Assembly (NCBI GenBank): GCA_002694465.1
Contig: NZMG01000035.1
Coordinates: 108,947 to 172,946, forward strand
DNA length: 64,000 nt
Source: Flavobacteriaceae bacterium
GTDB lineage: Bacteria > Bacteroidota > Bacteroidia > Flavobacteriales > Flavobacteriaceae
Direction: 5' to 3'
Shown one piece after another: positions 41,990-51,782 of this stretch. The notes beneath the pieces are model-generated. The model was not told the origin of the DNA, did not search any database, and worked only from the letters and a program-made list of their open reading frames with translations. Made by a program: the position numbers and the translations under genes. Within the stretch, counting starts at the first letter, position 1; each line of letters opens with the position of its first letter.

Positions 41990-43003
41990 TTAGCTGTTTG
42001 CTTCCCGTACGATATATTGATAGAAGCTAATTGCTATAAAGAAAAGAATACTAGAAACAAATGAGAAACTCACAATCAATGAAGCAATGTGAAGATTAAA
42101 TAATAAATGAGCAATGGGTAAGAGTATTCCGAAAATCACCAAGAATAAAAATATGAAATATAGATAGAGCATCATCCCTGGTAAGGATTTTTCGGTAGCG
42201 CCTTGAACTTGGTATAATTTGGGGATGACTTCTTTGTTCATATATTCTCCCAATTTGGCCAAGAACACTTCGTTAAAGGAAGAATCCTGAAAAGCTTCAT
42301 TATCAATAGTGTTGGCAATGGTCATAATTTTGTCTTGATGCCTTTCAAAAACATTATTGAAGTCTAAAGACTGTTTAAAATCACCATACTTATAGCCAAA
42401 GTAATACCAAAGTCCCGATCCACATTTATGTTCTATCCATTTGGCCACAATATCTTTACTGTAAGCTCGTGGATAGCTAATATTTTCGGGTAGACGCTTC
42501 TCTTTGGGATCTGTCATTAACAAGGACTTTAATTCTAGATAAAGATTTTCGGTGTCTTGAAAATTATGATGCTCCTGTAGAAACTCTATGGCAAGTTTCG
42601 ATTTGCCCTTATAGAATTCCTTCACTTCAAAGAAAGTAAGACCCGCAAATTCTTCATCGATATATTCTTTGAGACCTGGAAGCCATATCTTGGAGTTTAT
42701 TAGTATTTCTATAATATTTCGAAACAGATGCATTTTTTGAGTGATTTTACTCAGTGCATCAATAGCAGTTTTACGAGTGTTTTTTAAGTTTAGAGCTGCC
42801 GCAGCTAAATACACCATAATAATGGCTGCTAAAAACCCACTAATAGCTATAAAGACAGTAGAAACGCTTTTAAGAGTTTCGGTAAAGGTTTCATCGGCAT
42901 CTACTTTTTGCCAAAGTAGGAAGATGAGAGAAATACAAAGAAGTCCACTTATTATAAGCGGAATTATGGCATACAAGTCCTTGGTGAACGATTTACCCTT
43001 CAT
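41990..43003 (-). CDS. Membrane protein of unknown function
   Basis: 337 residues. Two membrane helices near the N-terminus (about 12-30 and 45-70) and two at the C-terminus (about 270-295 and 300-325) flank a cytoplasmic helical domain of ~200 residues with an HKCGSGLWYYFGYKYGDF segment. No family was recognised. It is alone between uvrA and the gamma-glutamyltransferase gene. Confidence 0.7.
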   Translation of the reverse strand: MKGKSFTKDLYAIIPLIISGLLCISLIFLLWQKVDADETFTETLKSVSTVFIAISGFLAAIIMVYLAAAALNLKNTRKTAIDALSKITQKMHLFRNIIEILINSKIWLPGLKEYIDEEFAGLTFFEVKEFYKGKSKLAIEFLQEHHNFQDTENLYLELKSLLMTDPKEKRLPENISYPRAYSKDIVAKWIEHKCGSGLWYYFGYKYGDFKQSLDFNNVFERHQDKIMTIANTIDNEAFQDSSFNEVFLAKLGEYMNKEVIPKLYQVQGATEKSLPGMMLYLYFIFLFLVIFGILLPIAHLLFNLHIASLIVSFSFVSSILFFIAISFYQYIVREANS

Positions 43004-43207
43004 TGTTGAGTGAAACTGCTTTCTTTTGTTGGTTTGTTAGTCTAAATTTTCAGCCCCGACGCGTGCACCAACTTCAATAATTGCTATCATTGAAACTGGT
43101 ATAACATTCAAAAATAGTCCAAATTCAATGAAAATGTAGTAAAATACTTACAAATCGATAATCTGTAAAATATTACCGATTAAAAACAAGAATTGAGAGG
43201 TTTGTGC

Positions 43208-44908
43208 TTAAAATCCTACAGCAGTATCGTCTCCACGACTATCTGCACCCCCTTGAAGCGTTCCATTTGGTAAAATTAAAATAGCATCTACTTTTCCAAT
43301 GATGGGGTCAACGTCTAGGTTTTGAGGATATCCCTTTTGTGCAAGTTTATTAATTAATTCTTGGGGAAATTTATCTTTTTCATACCGAATGGCATCGGGC
43401 AGCCATTGGTGATGAAAGCGAGGAACATCTACTGCTTCTTGCATGTTCATATTAAATACATAAACATTAAAAATAGTTTGAGCTACAGATGTTATAATGG
43501 TTGCTCCCCCTGGAGTACCGACAACCATCCATAATTCTCCATTTTTTTCCACAATAGTAGGAGTCATCGAACTTAGCATTCTTTTTTGAGGAGCAATGGC
43601 GTTTGCTTTACCACCAACGAGTCCATAAATATTAGGTTCGCCAGGCTTTGCGCTAAAATCATCCATTTCGTTATTCATAAAAAACCCGAGTTCTTTTGAA
43701 TATAATTTTGAACCATATTCTGAATTAAGGGTGGTGGTGTTTGATACGGCATTTCCAAACTGATCTACAATAGAAAAATGTGTGGTTTCTGGACTTTCAT
43801 ACCCTGAAATAGTTCCATATCCGATGGTAGAGGAAGGGGTCGCTTTTTCAAAAGAAAAGGAGGACATTCTATTTATTAGGTAATCGTCATCCATTAACGA
43901 ATCAATGGGGTTGTATACAAAATCAGGATCTCCCAGGTAGTAACTTCGATCTGCATAAGCACGCCGTTCTGCTTCTGTTATAACTTGAATATATTTTTCT
44001 GTATTATGCCCATATTCTGAAATAGGGAAGGGCTCCACCATCTTTAAAATCTGTGCTAAGCAAACCCCACCACTAGATGGAGGAGGCATTGAAATGACAC
44101 GTAAATCTTTATAATGAAAAACAATGGGTTCTCTCCAAACGGCTTCGTAGGCATTTAAATCTTCCATGGTAATAATACCACCTTTCGCCTGTATAAAATT
44201 CACAAACATTTTACCAATTTCACCCTGATAAAATTCGGCTCTGCCGTTTTTTAAAATCTTTCTTAAAGTATTGGCTAGGGCTATATTTTTGAGGGTATCA
44301 CCAACTTGATACTCTTTTGTAAATAAAGAAGTTTCACTGTTTACTTCTTCAAAAATAGTTTTGAATTCTTGAAAGCGCTTTACTTGAAGTTCGGTAACAG
44401 GAAACCCATTATTGGCAAGTCTAATGACGGGTTCAAAAATTTCCTCCAAAGGTAACGACCCTAATTTTTCGTGTATCGCAAAAATTCCTGCAATGGTACC
44501 AGGAACACCCACCGCAAGTCCACCTACTTTACTTTTTTCTGAAAGGTACTCACCATGTTCGTCTAAATACATATTCTTTGTTGCAGCCAAGGGTGCTTTT
44601 TCTCGATAATCAAAGGTTCCAATTTCGCCATATTGTGTACGATACACCATAAATCCACCACTTCCTAGGCTCCCGGCATATGGATAAACCACTGCCAAAG
44701 CCAACTGCGTTCCAATCATGGCGTCAAAAGCGTTGCCTCCTTTTTGAAGAATTTCGATCCCAATTTTTGAAGCTTCTTCTCTAGCCGAAACTACCATGGC
44801 TTTTTCGGCATTAACGGGTTGTTTTATCTCTATTTTGGGCTGTTTTGGCGCTTCATTTTTACAACCTATAACTAGAAATAGAAATAAAAAAAAGAATGAA
44901 TTTCTCAT
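43208..44908 (-). CDS. ggt: Gamma-glutamyltransferase (lipoprotein)
   Basis: 566 residues. MRNSFFFLFLFLVIGCKNE is a lipoprotein signal with Cys16. The precursor self-cleaves before the catalytic Thr at about residue 375 in PETTHFSIVD, giving large and small subunits. GGNAFDAMIGTQLALAVVYPYAG, SGGFMVYR, SMPPPSSGGVCL and TLNSEYGSKL are family signatures. It hydrolyses or transfers gamma-glutamyl groups of glutathione in the periplasm. Its start overlaps the ACP phosphodiesterase stop by 4 nt. Confidence 0.94.
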   Translation of the reverse strand: MRNSFFFLFLFLVIGCKNEAPKQPKIEIKQPVNAEKAMVVSAREEASKIGIEILQKGGNAFDAMIGTQLALAVVYPYAGSLGSGGFMVYRTQYGEIGTFDYREKAPLAATKNMYLDEHGEYLSEKSKVGGLAVGVPGTIAGIFAIHEKLGSLPLEEIFEPVIRLANNGFPVTELQVKRFQEFKTIFEEVNSETSLFTKEYQVGDTLKNIALANTLRKILKNGRAEFYQGEIGKMFVNFIQAKGGIITMEDLNAYEAVWREPIVFHYKDLRVISMPPPSSGGVCLAQILKMVEPFPISEYGHNTEKYIQVITEAERRAYADRSYYLGDPDFVYNPIDSLMDDDYLINRMSSFSFEKATPSSTIGYGTISGYESPETTHFSIVDQFGNAVSNTTTLNSEYGSKLYSKELGFFMNNEMDDFSAKPGEPNIYGLVGGKANAIAPQKRMLSSMTPTIVEKNGELWMVVGTPGGATIITSVAQTIFNVYVFNMNMQEAVDVPRFHHQWLPDAIRYEKDKFPQELINKLAQKGYPQNLDVDPIIGKVDAILILPNGTLQGGADSRGDDTAVGF

Positions 44909-45489
44909 AGTTGTGCAAGTTTATTTTGGGAATGTGCAATTAATTCGGTAAAAAATGATTCAAACTCTTCTTCAAAATCATCGTAATATTTTTCAAGTTC
45001 TAAAATAGCTAAATTCATTTTAGATTTTCCTTTGGTTCGAATATTCATTTGACTCAATATTTTGGCAATTCCTTCGGTAGTTTCATAACTTAATAGCCAA
45101 TTTTGAGAAATCATAATGGGCATCATTTTTTGAATTCTGGCGGGAAGTATTTCATAGTTTTTCCGTAGTAATTCATAAAAATTTTCGACAAATGTTGCAA
45201 GCGGAACTTTATGATACTTTTTCCAATTTTTCGCTAAATAATGATCGTATAAAATATCGACAATGACTCCACTGTAGTGACCATAATTTTGGTGAAGTCT
45301 TGCGGTACTTTGCTTTACAATGGGATGCTTATCGGTATAGCTGTCAATTGCTCTGTGCAGCAAAATTCCTTTTTGAATGGATTCTGGAAATACTTTATAC
45401 TTTTTTCCTTTAATACCGTCGGCAATAAAATTACCAATAATTATACCTTCTTCAGTTCCCGAAAGGTAAATATGTGCGAGAAAATTCAT
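44905..45489 (-). CDS. acpH: Acyl carrier protein phosphodiesterase
   Basis: 194 residues of the AcpH/DUF479 family. MNFLAHIYLSG, GNFIADGIKG and GILLHRAIDSYTDKHP carry the conserved His/Asp residues. It removes the phosphopantetheine arm from holo-ACP. It is translationally coupled to ggt downstream by a 4-nt overlap. Confidence 0.88.
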   Translation of the reverse strand: MNFLAHIYLSGTEEGIIIGNFIADGIKGKKYKVFPESIQKGILLHRAIDSYTDKHPIVKQSTARLHQNYGHYSGVIVDILYDHYLAKNWKKYHKVPLATFVENFYELLRKNYEILPARIQKMMPIMISQNWLLSYETTEGIAKILSQMNIRTKGKSKMNLAILELEKYYDDFEEEFESFFTELIAHSQNKLAQL

Positions 45490-45529
45490 TCTATAAATAT
45501 ATGTATTTTAGCTCCTTTAAAAACACAAT

Positions 45530-46609
45530 TTGAAGAGATTACCAAACTTAGATGTACTCAGGTTTTTTCTAGCAACTTTAGTGTTGTTATTTCATTTACC
45601 ACAATTGTCTAAAAACCAAGGATTACCTTATTTTGATGAATTGCCTATTTTTCATCGGGGAGTAGAAGCTGTTTACATGTTTTTTTGTTTAAGTGGGTTT
45701 TTAATTATACGATTAATATACAGAGCAAAATTGCGGAACTCCTTTTCTATAAGGGATTTTTATGTGCGAAGAATCCTTAGGATTTTTCCTTTATACTACT
45801 TAGTTCTTATATTTGGATTTCTTTTTTATAATTTGTTTTTACCCGGTGTAGGCATTCCCTTTGAAATAAAGTATAATTTGGTTGAAGGAATCCTTCTATG
45901 TGTTTTTTTCCTACCAAATGTTTTTACTAATTTATATGAACCAGGGGGGATATTGGAAGTGCTTTGGTCTATTGGGATTGAAGAACAATTTTATTTATTC
46001 ATTGCGCCTTTATTGTTTTTAATTCCAACCAAGCGGGTGCTAATGGCTTTATTAATTATATGTGGTTTTTACTTTTTTATTTTTCATATAGATACTTTTT
46101 ATTATTTAAATAAGTTTCAGGCTGTGTTCTTCTTGCTTCTGTCGGGAGGTATCATTGCTATTCTTGAGGAAAATAAACAACTTAATTTTTTAAAACGAAG
46201 CAAGTTAGTTCCTATAATTATCACAATGATTACTATGCTATTTTTTGTTTCAGATGTTTTTGCTTTTCAGCAATTATGGCTTACTAATTTGTTTTTAAGT
46301 ATTTTATTTCCCCTGTTTATTCACTCTTTGGCGTTCAATAATTTCGGATTTGAAATAAAAATTAGGTGGCTAAATTATTTTGGGAATATCTCCTACGGAA
46401 TTTATATGTACCACATAATAATGCTTAATTTTGCAGTGTTTTTATTTTTAAAACTACATCCCGAAAAGATTCTTGGAGATAGCTTGGCCATAATATTATT
46501 AAATGCTTTAACGCTTGGCTTAACATTGATAGTATCTCACTTTTCTTTTCAATATTTTGAAAAATATTTTTTAAAACTCAAATCTAAATTTAGAAATGAC
46601 ACTAATTAA
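45530..46609 (+). CDS. Membrane acyltransferase, OafA/YrhL family
   Basis: 359 residues with about ten membrane helices. The start RLPNLDVLRFFLATLVLLFHL has the family arginine and histidine, followed by CLSGFLI and FYVRRILRIFPLYY. It probably O-acylates a cell-surface or lipopolysaccharide sugar. The start codon is TTG at 45530. The 3' end overlaps glmM by 14 bp. Confidence 0.9.
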   Translation: MKRLPNLDVLRFFLATLVLLFHLPQLSKNQGLPYFDELPIFHRGVEAVYMFFCLSGFLIIRLIYRAKLRNSFSIRDFYVRRILRIFPLYYLVLIFGFLFYNLFLPGVGIPFEIKYNLVEGILLCVFFLPNVFTNLYEPGGILEVLWSIGIEEQFYLFIAPLLFLIPTKRVLMALLIICGFYFFIFHIDTFYYLNKFQAVFFLLLSGGIIAILEENKQLNFLKRSKLVPIIITMITMLFFVSDVFAFQQLWLTNLFLSILFPLFIHSLAFNNFGFEIKIRWLNYFGNISYGIYMYHIIMLNFAVFLFLKLHPEKILGDSLAIILLNALTLGLTLIVSHFSFQYFEKYFLKLKSKFRNDTN

Positions 46610-47984
46610 ATCAATTTCAGGAATTCGAGGAACAATAGGAGGAAAGCCTGGGGATAATCTTACTCCAATCGATGCCGTAAAATACGCAGCGGCATATGGT
46701 AGTTGGGTAAAACAACAACGCAATAAAGAAAATTACAGAGTAGTAGTTGGACGTGACGCTCGTATTTCCGGCGATATGATTCAACAATTGGTGATGAATA
46801 CTTTAATAGGATTGGGTATTCACGTGGTTGATGTAGGTTTATCTACAACTCCAACCGTGGAAATGGCGGTTACCTTGGAACATGCCGATGGAGGTATCAT
46901 TTTAACAGCAAGTCATAATCCAAAACAATGGAATGCTCTTAAATTATTAAATGCTAAAGGAGAATTTTTAAATGCTGTGGCTGGACAAGAAATTTTGGAT
47001 ATCGCCGAAAAAGATAATTTTCAATTTGCTGAAGTAGATGATTTGGGAGAAATATCGAAAAATGAAGCATATATCGATATTCATATTGATGAAATACTTG
47101 AGTTAGACTTAGTTGATCAAGAAGCGATTAAAAAAGCTGGTTTTAAGGTGGTGGTTGATGCGGTTAATTCTACAGGTGGGATAGCAGTGCCTTTACTTTT
47201 AGATGCTTTAGGAGTGAGAACTGTAAAACTTTTTTGCACACCTAATGGGCAATTCCCTCACAATCCAGAACCTTTAAAGGAGCATTTAGGTGATTTAATG
47301 AGTAAAGTAAAAGAAGAAAAGGCAGATTTTGGGATTGTGGTAGATCCAGATGTGGATCGTCTGGCTTTTGTCGATGAAAATGGGGATATGTTTGGTGAAG
47401 AATATACACTCGTTGCTGTGGCCGACTATATTCTGAAAAACAAAAAAGGAAATACCGTTTCCAATATGTCATCATCAAGAGCGCTTCGCGATGTGACTGA
47501 AAAACACGGGGGAAGCTATTTTGCGAGCGCCGTAGGGGAAGTAAATGTAGTTGAAAAAATGAAAGCTGAGCATGCTGTAATTGGTGGAGAAGGGAATGGT
47601 GGAATAATTTACCCAGAATTGCATTACGGAAGAGATAGCCTTGTAGGAATTGCACTCTTTTTAAGTCATTTAGCTCAAAAGAATTGTACTGTTAGTGAAT
47701 TGAGAAAGCAGTATCCTTCTTATTTTATGAGTAAAAAGAAAATTGAACTTACGCCACAATTGGATGTGGATGGCATTCTTAAAACCATAGAAAGTAACTA
47801 TACTTCAGAAAACATTAGTACTATCGATGGGGTGAAAATAGATTTTCCTGAGAATTGGGTGCATCTTCGAAAATCTAATACAGAGCCTATTATTCGAATT
47901 TATACGGAAGCAAAATCACAGAATGAAGCGGATGCTTTGGCAAACAGATTTATAAGTGAAATTAAATCCATAGCCAAACTATAA
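46596..47984 (+). CDS. glmM: Phosphoglucosamine mutase
   Basis: 462 residues. The active serine is in LTASHNPKQWNALKLL, metal binding is in DPDVDRLAFVDE, the sugar loop is GEGNGGIIYPELHYGRDS and the phosphate site is RKSNTEPIIRIYTEA. It interconverts glucosamine-6-phosphate and glucosamine-1-phosphate for peptidoglycan and LPS. Bacteroidetes enzymes of this type may also act on glucose or mannose phosphates. It overlaps the upstream acyltransferase gene. Confidence 0.92.
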   Translation: MTLIKSISGIRGTIGGKPGDNLTPIDAVKYAAAYGSWVKQQRNKENYRVVVGRDARISGDMIQQLVMNTLIGLGIHVVDVGLSTTPTVEMAVTLEHADGGIILTASHNPKQWNALKLLNAKGEFLNAVAGQEILDIAEKDNFQFAEVDDLGEISKNEAYIDIHIDEILELDLVDQEAIKKAGFKVVVDAVNSTGGIAVPLLLDALGVRTVKLFCTPNGQFPHNPEPLKEHLGDLMSKVKEEKADFGIVVDPDVDRLAFVDENGDMFGEEYTLVAVADYILKNKKGNTVSNMSSSRALRDVTEKHGGSYFASAVGEVNVVEKMKAEHAVIGGEGNGGIIYPELHYGRDSLVGIALFLSHLAQKNCTVSELRKQYPSYFMSKKKIELTPQLDVDGILKTIESNYTSENISTIDGVKIDFPENWVHLRKSNTEPIIRIYTEAKSQNEADALANRFISEIKSIAKL

Positions 47985-48017
47985 ATTTTTTACCTTTAAC
48001 TCGTGAAAACGAATTCC

Positions 48018-49508
48018 ATGGAACCTACTACCATAAAAGAAGTTTCAAAATTGGAAGCTTATTTTGAGCCTTTCCGAAAGCATATTTTAGGAATAAATCA
48101 AACCTTTCAATCTCCCTATGGTACAAAGAAAATAGTCTATACAGATTGGACAGCCAGCGGAAGATTATATACCCCCATAGAGGAAAAAATGATGCATAAG
48201 TTTGGTCCTTTTGTGGCCAATACCCATACAGAAACTACCATTAGTGGAACCACCATGACGCGTGCTTATCATACAGCACGGCAAATTATTAAAACACACG
48301 TAAATGCTGGTGAAGATGATGTTTTAATTACAACGGGGACAGGGATGACGGGTGCGGTGAATAAGTTTCAGCGTATTTTAGGCTTAAAAATTCCAGAACA
48401 AGTAAAAGGACTTTTTGAAATAAAGGAAGAAGATAGACCAGTGGTATTTGTTTCACATATGGAACATCATAGTAATCAAACTTCTTGGTTAGAAACCATT
48501 GCAACGGTTGAAGTAATTCCGTGTAATGAAGAAGGTCTTTTTTGCTTGGAAAATTTTGAAAGGCTGTTAAAGAAATATGAAAATAGAGCCGTTAAAATAG
48601 CTTCCGTAACTAGTTGTTCTAACGTTACCGGGATTAAGACACCCTATTATGAAGTTGCCAAAATGATTCACCAATACAACGGATTGTGTTTTGTGGATTT
48701 TGCTTGTTCGGCTCCTTACATTGAAATTGATATGCACCCAAAAGATCCTGAGATGTCTTTGGATGCTATTTTCTTGTCACCCCATAAATTTTTAGGAGGA
48801 CCAGGCAGTAGTGGTGTATTGGTTTTTAATAAAAAATTGTATAAAAATTTAGTGCCTGACTGCCCTGGTGGAGGAACGGTACAGTGGACGACACCTTGGG
48901 GAACCCATAAGTATATCGAAAATATTGAAGAACGTGAGGACGGTGGAACCCCTGGATTTTTACAAGTGATTCGTGCTTCTTTAGCCATTCGTCTAAAGGA
49001 ACAGATGGGTGTTAAGAATATGATTGAAAGAGAAGAGGAACTACTTAAGTATTTTTTCAAAAGAATAAAATCGTGTAAAAAAATATCGATTCTTGCTGAA
49101 AACCACGAGGAACGTTTAGGTGTTTTATCTTTTAATATAGAAGGATTACATCACGATTTAGCAGTAAAGATTCTAAACGATCGCTTCGGGATTCAATCTC
49201 GAGGAGGCTGCAGTTGCGCAGGAACTTATGGGCATTATCTCCTTCAAATTGACCAGAAAAAATCTTCTGAAATTTTAGAGCAAGTACTTTGCGGTGTAGC
49301 AGATATGAAACCAGGTTGGGTACGTGTTTCTATCCATCCTACTACGACCAATGCGGAAATGAAGTTTGTTTGTGATGCCATTATAACATTGGCAGAAAAT
49401 GCTTCAGATTGGAAAAAAGATTATGTTTTGGATGGAATGCATTATCGTCATATTTCAGAAAATAAAGAGAACCCATCCTATTTAGGGGATAGCTGGTTTC
49501 AGTTTTAA
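48018..49508 (+). CDS. Class V aminotransferase, cysteine desulfurase/selenocysteine lyase-like
   Basis: 496 residues from the ATG at 48018 (MEPTTIKEVSKLE); a GTG at 48003 would give five more. PLP lysine is in FLSPHKFLGGPGSSGVL. VSHMEHHSNQTSWLE and the C-terminal cysteine in GGCSCAGTYGHYLL are typical of the SufS/Csd-like branch, though the spacing is not that of housekeeping IscS. A TACCTTTA element at about 47990-47997 fits a short leader. It ends with a 4-nt overlap with the convergent acyltransferase. The substrate is unclear. Confidence 0.85.
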   Translation: MEPTTIKEVSKLEAYFEPFRKHILGINQTFQSPYGTKKIVYTDWTASGRLYTPIEEKMMHKFGPFVANTHTETTISGTTMTRAYHTARQIIKTHVNAGEDDVLITTGTGMTGAVNKFQRILGLKIPEQVKGLFEIKEEDRPVVFVSHMEHHSNQTSWLETIATVEVIPCNEEGLFCLENFERLLKKYENRAVKIASVTSCSNVTGIKTPYYEVAKMIHQYNGLCFVDFACSAPYIEIDMHPKDPEMSLDAIFLSPHKFLGGPGSSGVLVFNKKLYKNLVPDCPGGGTVQWTTPWGTHKYIENIEEREDGGTPGFLQVIRASLAIRLKEQMGVKNMIEREEELLKYFFKRIKSCKKISILAENHEERLGVLSFNIEGLHHDLAVKILNDRFGIQSRGGCSCAGTYGHYLLQIDQKKSSEILEQVLCGVADMKPGWVRVSIHPTTTNAEMKFVCDAIITLAENASDWKKDYVLDGMHYRHISENKENPSYLGDSWFQF

Positions 49509-50374
49509 TTGCGATGTTTCCATCGCTTGTGAGACCATAAATAATAAGGGGGATTGTTTTTAATTTGATTTTCTACTTGGGTTAAAAACATCCTTGTAAT
49601 TTCATAGTCCTTGTATTCTTTAGGATTTTCAGCAAGTGGAACAAAGGTGGCTTCATAATATCCTCTTTTCACTTTTTCAACTTTTAAATATACTGTGGCG
49701 AAATCAAGCATTTTTGCCATTTCTTCGGTTCCTGTAAACACAGGAACGTCAATTCCCATAAAAAGCTGGCGGTCTTTATAGGCCCAAGGTTTAGGAGTTT
49801 GATCCGACAGAATAAGGGAAATGGTCTTGTTATTCTTTTTAAATTCTTTATAAAGTGTTTTTACTATTTGTTTGTTGTTGATAATGTTCCCTCCAAATCG
49901 CTCTCTAATTTTCCGAACTAACTTATCAAAATAGGGGTTATCGAGTTTTTTGTACACTCCAAAACCCTTATACTTTGTTTGCTTCATTAAAATTCCACTC
50001 CATTCCCAACTGGCATAGTGCCCGCACATTAACAAAATACTTTTGTCTTTTTTATAGAGTTCCTCAATGACTTCGAGGTTTTTATAAACAAATCGTTTTT
50101 TAATTTCTTTTTCAGAAATAGTGAGGCTCTTTATTGTTTCGAAAATGATATCACATAAATGCTGAAAAAACTTTTTGGCAATACTGTTAATCTCTGCCGA
50201 AGATTTTTCTGGAAAAACAAGGTTTAAATTGTTCTTCACCACTTTTTTTCTGTAACCAACTATATAATAGACAATAAAAAATAAAATGGTTGATTTAATA
50301 TATAAAATACGAAGTGGCAAGATGGAAGTGAGCCACATGATTGGGTAGAGCAAAAGATAAAGTAACCGTTGCAT
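49505..50374 (-). CDS. Lipid A biosynthesis (LpxL/HtrB-type) acyltransferase
   Basis: 289 residues. An N-terminal membrane segment precedes the HX4E motif CGHYASWEW (about residue 118). FGVYKKLDNPYFDKLVRKIRERFG and ILSDQTPKPWAYKDRQLFMGIDVPVFTG are family blocks. It should add a secondary acyl chain to lipid A at the inner membrane. Confidence 0.92.
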   Translation of the reverse strand: MQRLLYLLLYPIMWLTSILPLRILYIKSTILFFIVYYIVGYRKKVVKNNLNLVFPEKSSAEINSIAKKFFQHLCDIIFETIKSLTISEKEIKKRFVYKNLEVIEELYKKDKSILLMCGHYASWEWSGILMKQTKYKGFGVYKKLDNPYFDKLVRKIRERFGGNIINNKQIVKTLYKEFKKNNKTISLILSDQTPKPWAYKDRQLFMGIDVPVFTGTEEMAKMLDFATVYLKVEKVKRGYYEATFVPLAENPKEYKDYEITRMFLTQVENQIKNNPPYYLWSHKRWKHRN

Positions 50375-50441
50375 GCTTTAATTTACAACAAAACTAACTA
50401 AATTTATTGCATAGAAACAGCGCTTTCCTAAAAATAACTAT

Positions 50442-51092
50442 ATGCAAAATATTCACATAGCGACTATCATTATTATTGCAGCTAATGTGCTCATTTCTTT
50501 AAAAGGGTTTAATGACTTCACTTTTTTCGAAAAATATAAATTTAATATCGCAGGGATTCGGCGAGGAGAACAAATTAGAATGTTTAGTTCGGGTTTTTTA
50601 CACGGAGACTTTTCGCACCTGCTTTTTAATATGCTTACTCTGTACTTCTTTGCCAATGTGGTGATAAGCAACTTGGGTGTTTCAAAATTTGTGCTGGTAT
50701 ATTTGTTAAGCTTGCTCGCTGGAAATCTACTTTCTTTTTTAATACATAAAGAAGAATATCATTATAGCGCGGTAGGAGCAAGTGGAGCCATTATGGGGAT
50801 ATTATATGCCGCTATTTTATTGTATCCAGAAATGAGTCTTTATCTGTTTTTTATTCCCATTCCCATTCCAGCATGGTTATTTGGAATTATGTATTTGGGG
50901 TATACTATTTACGGAATGAAAAAGCGATTAGGGAATATTGGTCATGATGCACACTTTGGTGGGGCTATAGCAGGCTATTTATTAACCATCGGTTTTGTTC
51001 CATCTATTATTGAAACAGACCTTTGGTTAGTTGGATTATTAGCGGTGCCAATTTTGGTATTGTTTGTGCTATACAAATTGAAAAAAATTTAA
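50442..51092 (+). CDS. Rhomboid intramembrane serine protease
   Basis: 216 residues with six membrane helices. The sequence HGDFSHLLFNMLTLYFF, catalytic Ser in VGASGAIMGI and His in GHDAHFGGAIAGY form the rhomboid dyad. It cleaves membrane proteins within the bilayer. It is followed after 12 nt by the SIMPL protein gene. Confidence 0.94.
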   Translation: MQNIHIATIIIIAANVLISLKGFNDFTFFEKYKFNIAGIRRGEQIRMFSSGFLHGDFSHLLFNMLTLYFFANVVISNLGVSKFVLVYLLSLLAGNLLSFLIHKEEYHYSAVGASGAIMGILYAAILLYPEMSLYLFFIPIPIPAWLFGIMYLGYTIYGMKKRLGNIGHDAHFGGAIAGYLLTIGFVPSIIETDLWLVGLLAVPILVLFVLYKLKKI

Positions 51093-51104
51093 TAATTATA
51101 ATCT

Positions 51105-51782
51105 ATGAAATCAATAGCTTTAGTCTTAACCCTATTAACTTCCTTTTATATGAATGCTCAAATTGAACCAAAACCCTCTGTAGATGTTAGAGGTGAAGGT
51201 GTTGTTACTATAACACCAGATCAAGTAACGATAACTGTGCGAGTAGAACACACCGGGAATAACCCAAAAGAGGTTAAGCAAATGAACGACCGCACTGTTA
51301 ATGAGGTATTTCAGTTTTTAAAACAAGCTGGGATTGATAGTAAATATGCGAGAACAGAATATATGAATCTTAGTAAAAACTATGATTACAACGCCAAGAA
51401 ATATAATTATGCCGCAAACCAATCCGTAAGCATTCAATTAAAGGATTTATCGAAGTATGAGACTATCATGAACGGTCTCTTGGAAACTGGTATTAATAGA
51501 ATAGATGGAATTCGGTTTTCCTCATCTAAGGAAGCAGACTTACAAAGCGAGGCTCGTATTAAGGCTATACAAAATGCGAAACAAAAGGCAACCGAATATG
51601 CTTCGGTTTTAGGACAAAACATTGGGAAAGCACTGCATATAAGTGAATTTCAAAATGAAGCAACTCCTAGACCTATGATGCGAAGTGCTATGGCAATGGA
51701 TTCAAATTCAGAATCACAAACGATGGCCCCTGGCGAAATGGAAATAAAGGTTGTTGTAAATGTAAGTTTCGAATTGAATTAG
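51105..51782 (+). CDS. SIMPL-domain (DUF541) periplasmic protein
   Basis: 225 residues with a signal peptide (to about NAQ). VDVRGEGVVTITPDQVTITVRVE and the late AIQNAKQKATEYASVLGQNIGKALHISE match DUF541/SIMPL. The family's function is ill defined (BP26/oxidative stress related). It is in an operon with the rhomboid gene and overlaps the convergent thioredoxin-like gene by 4 nt. Confidence 0.9.
   Translation: MKSIALVLTLLTSFYMNAQIEPKPSVDVRGEGVVTITPDQVTITVRVEHTGNNPKEVKQMNDRTVNEVFQFLKQAGIDSKYARTEYMNLSKNYDYNAKKYNYAANQSVSIQLKDLSKYETIMNGLLETGINRIDGIRFSSSKEADLQSEARIKAIQNAKQKATEYASVLGQNIGKALHISEFQNEATPRPMMRSAMAMDSNSESQTMAPGEMEIKVVVNVSFELN

Noticed and set aside
43004..43207. Possible small gene or RNA between the 337-residue membrane protein and ggt
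   Set aside because: No frame, terminator or strong fold was found in this spacer.
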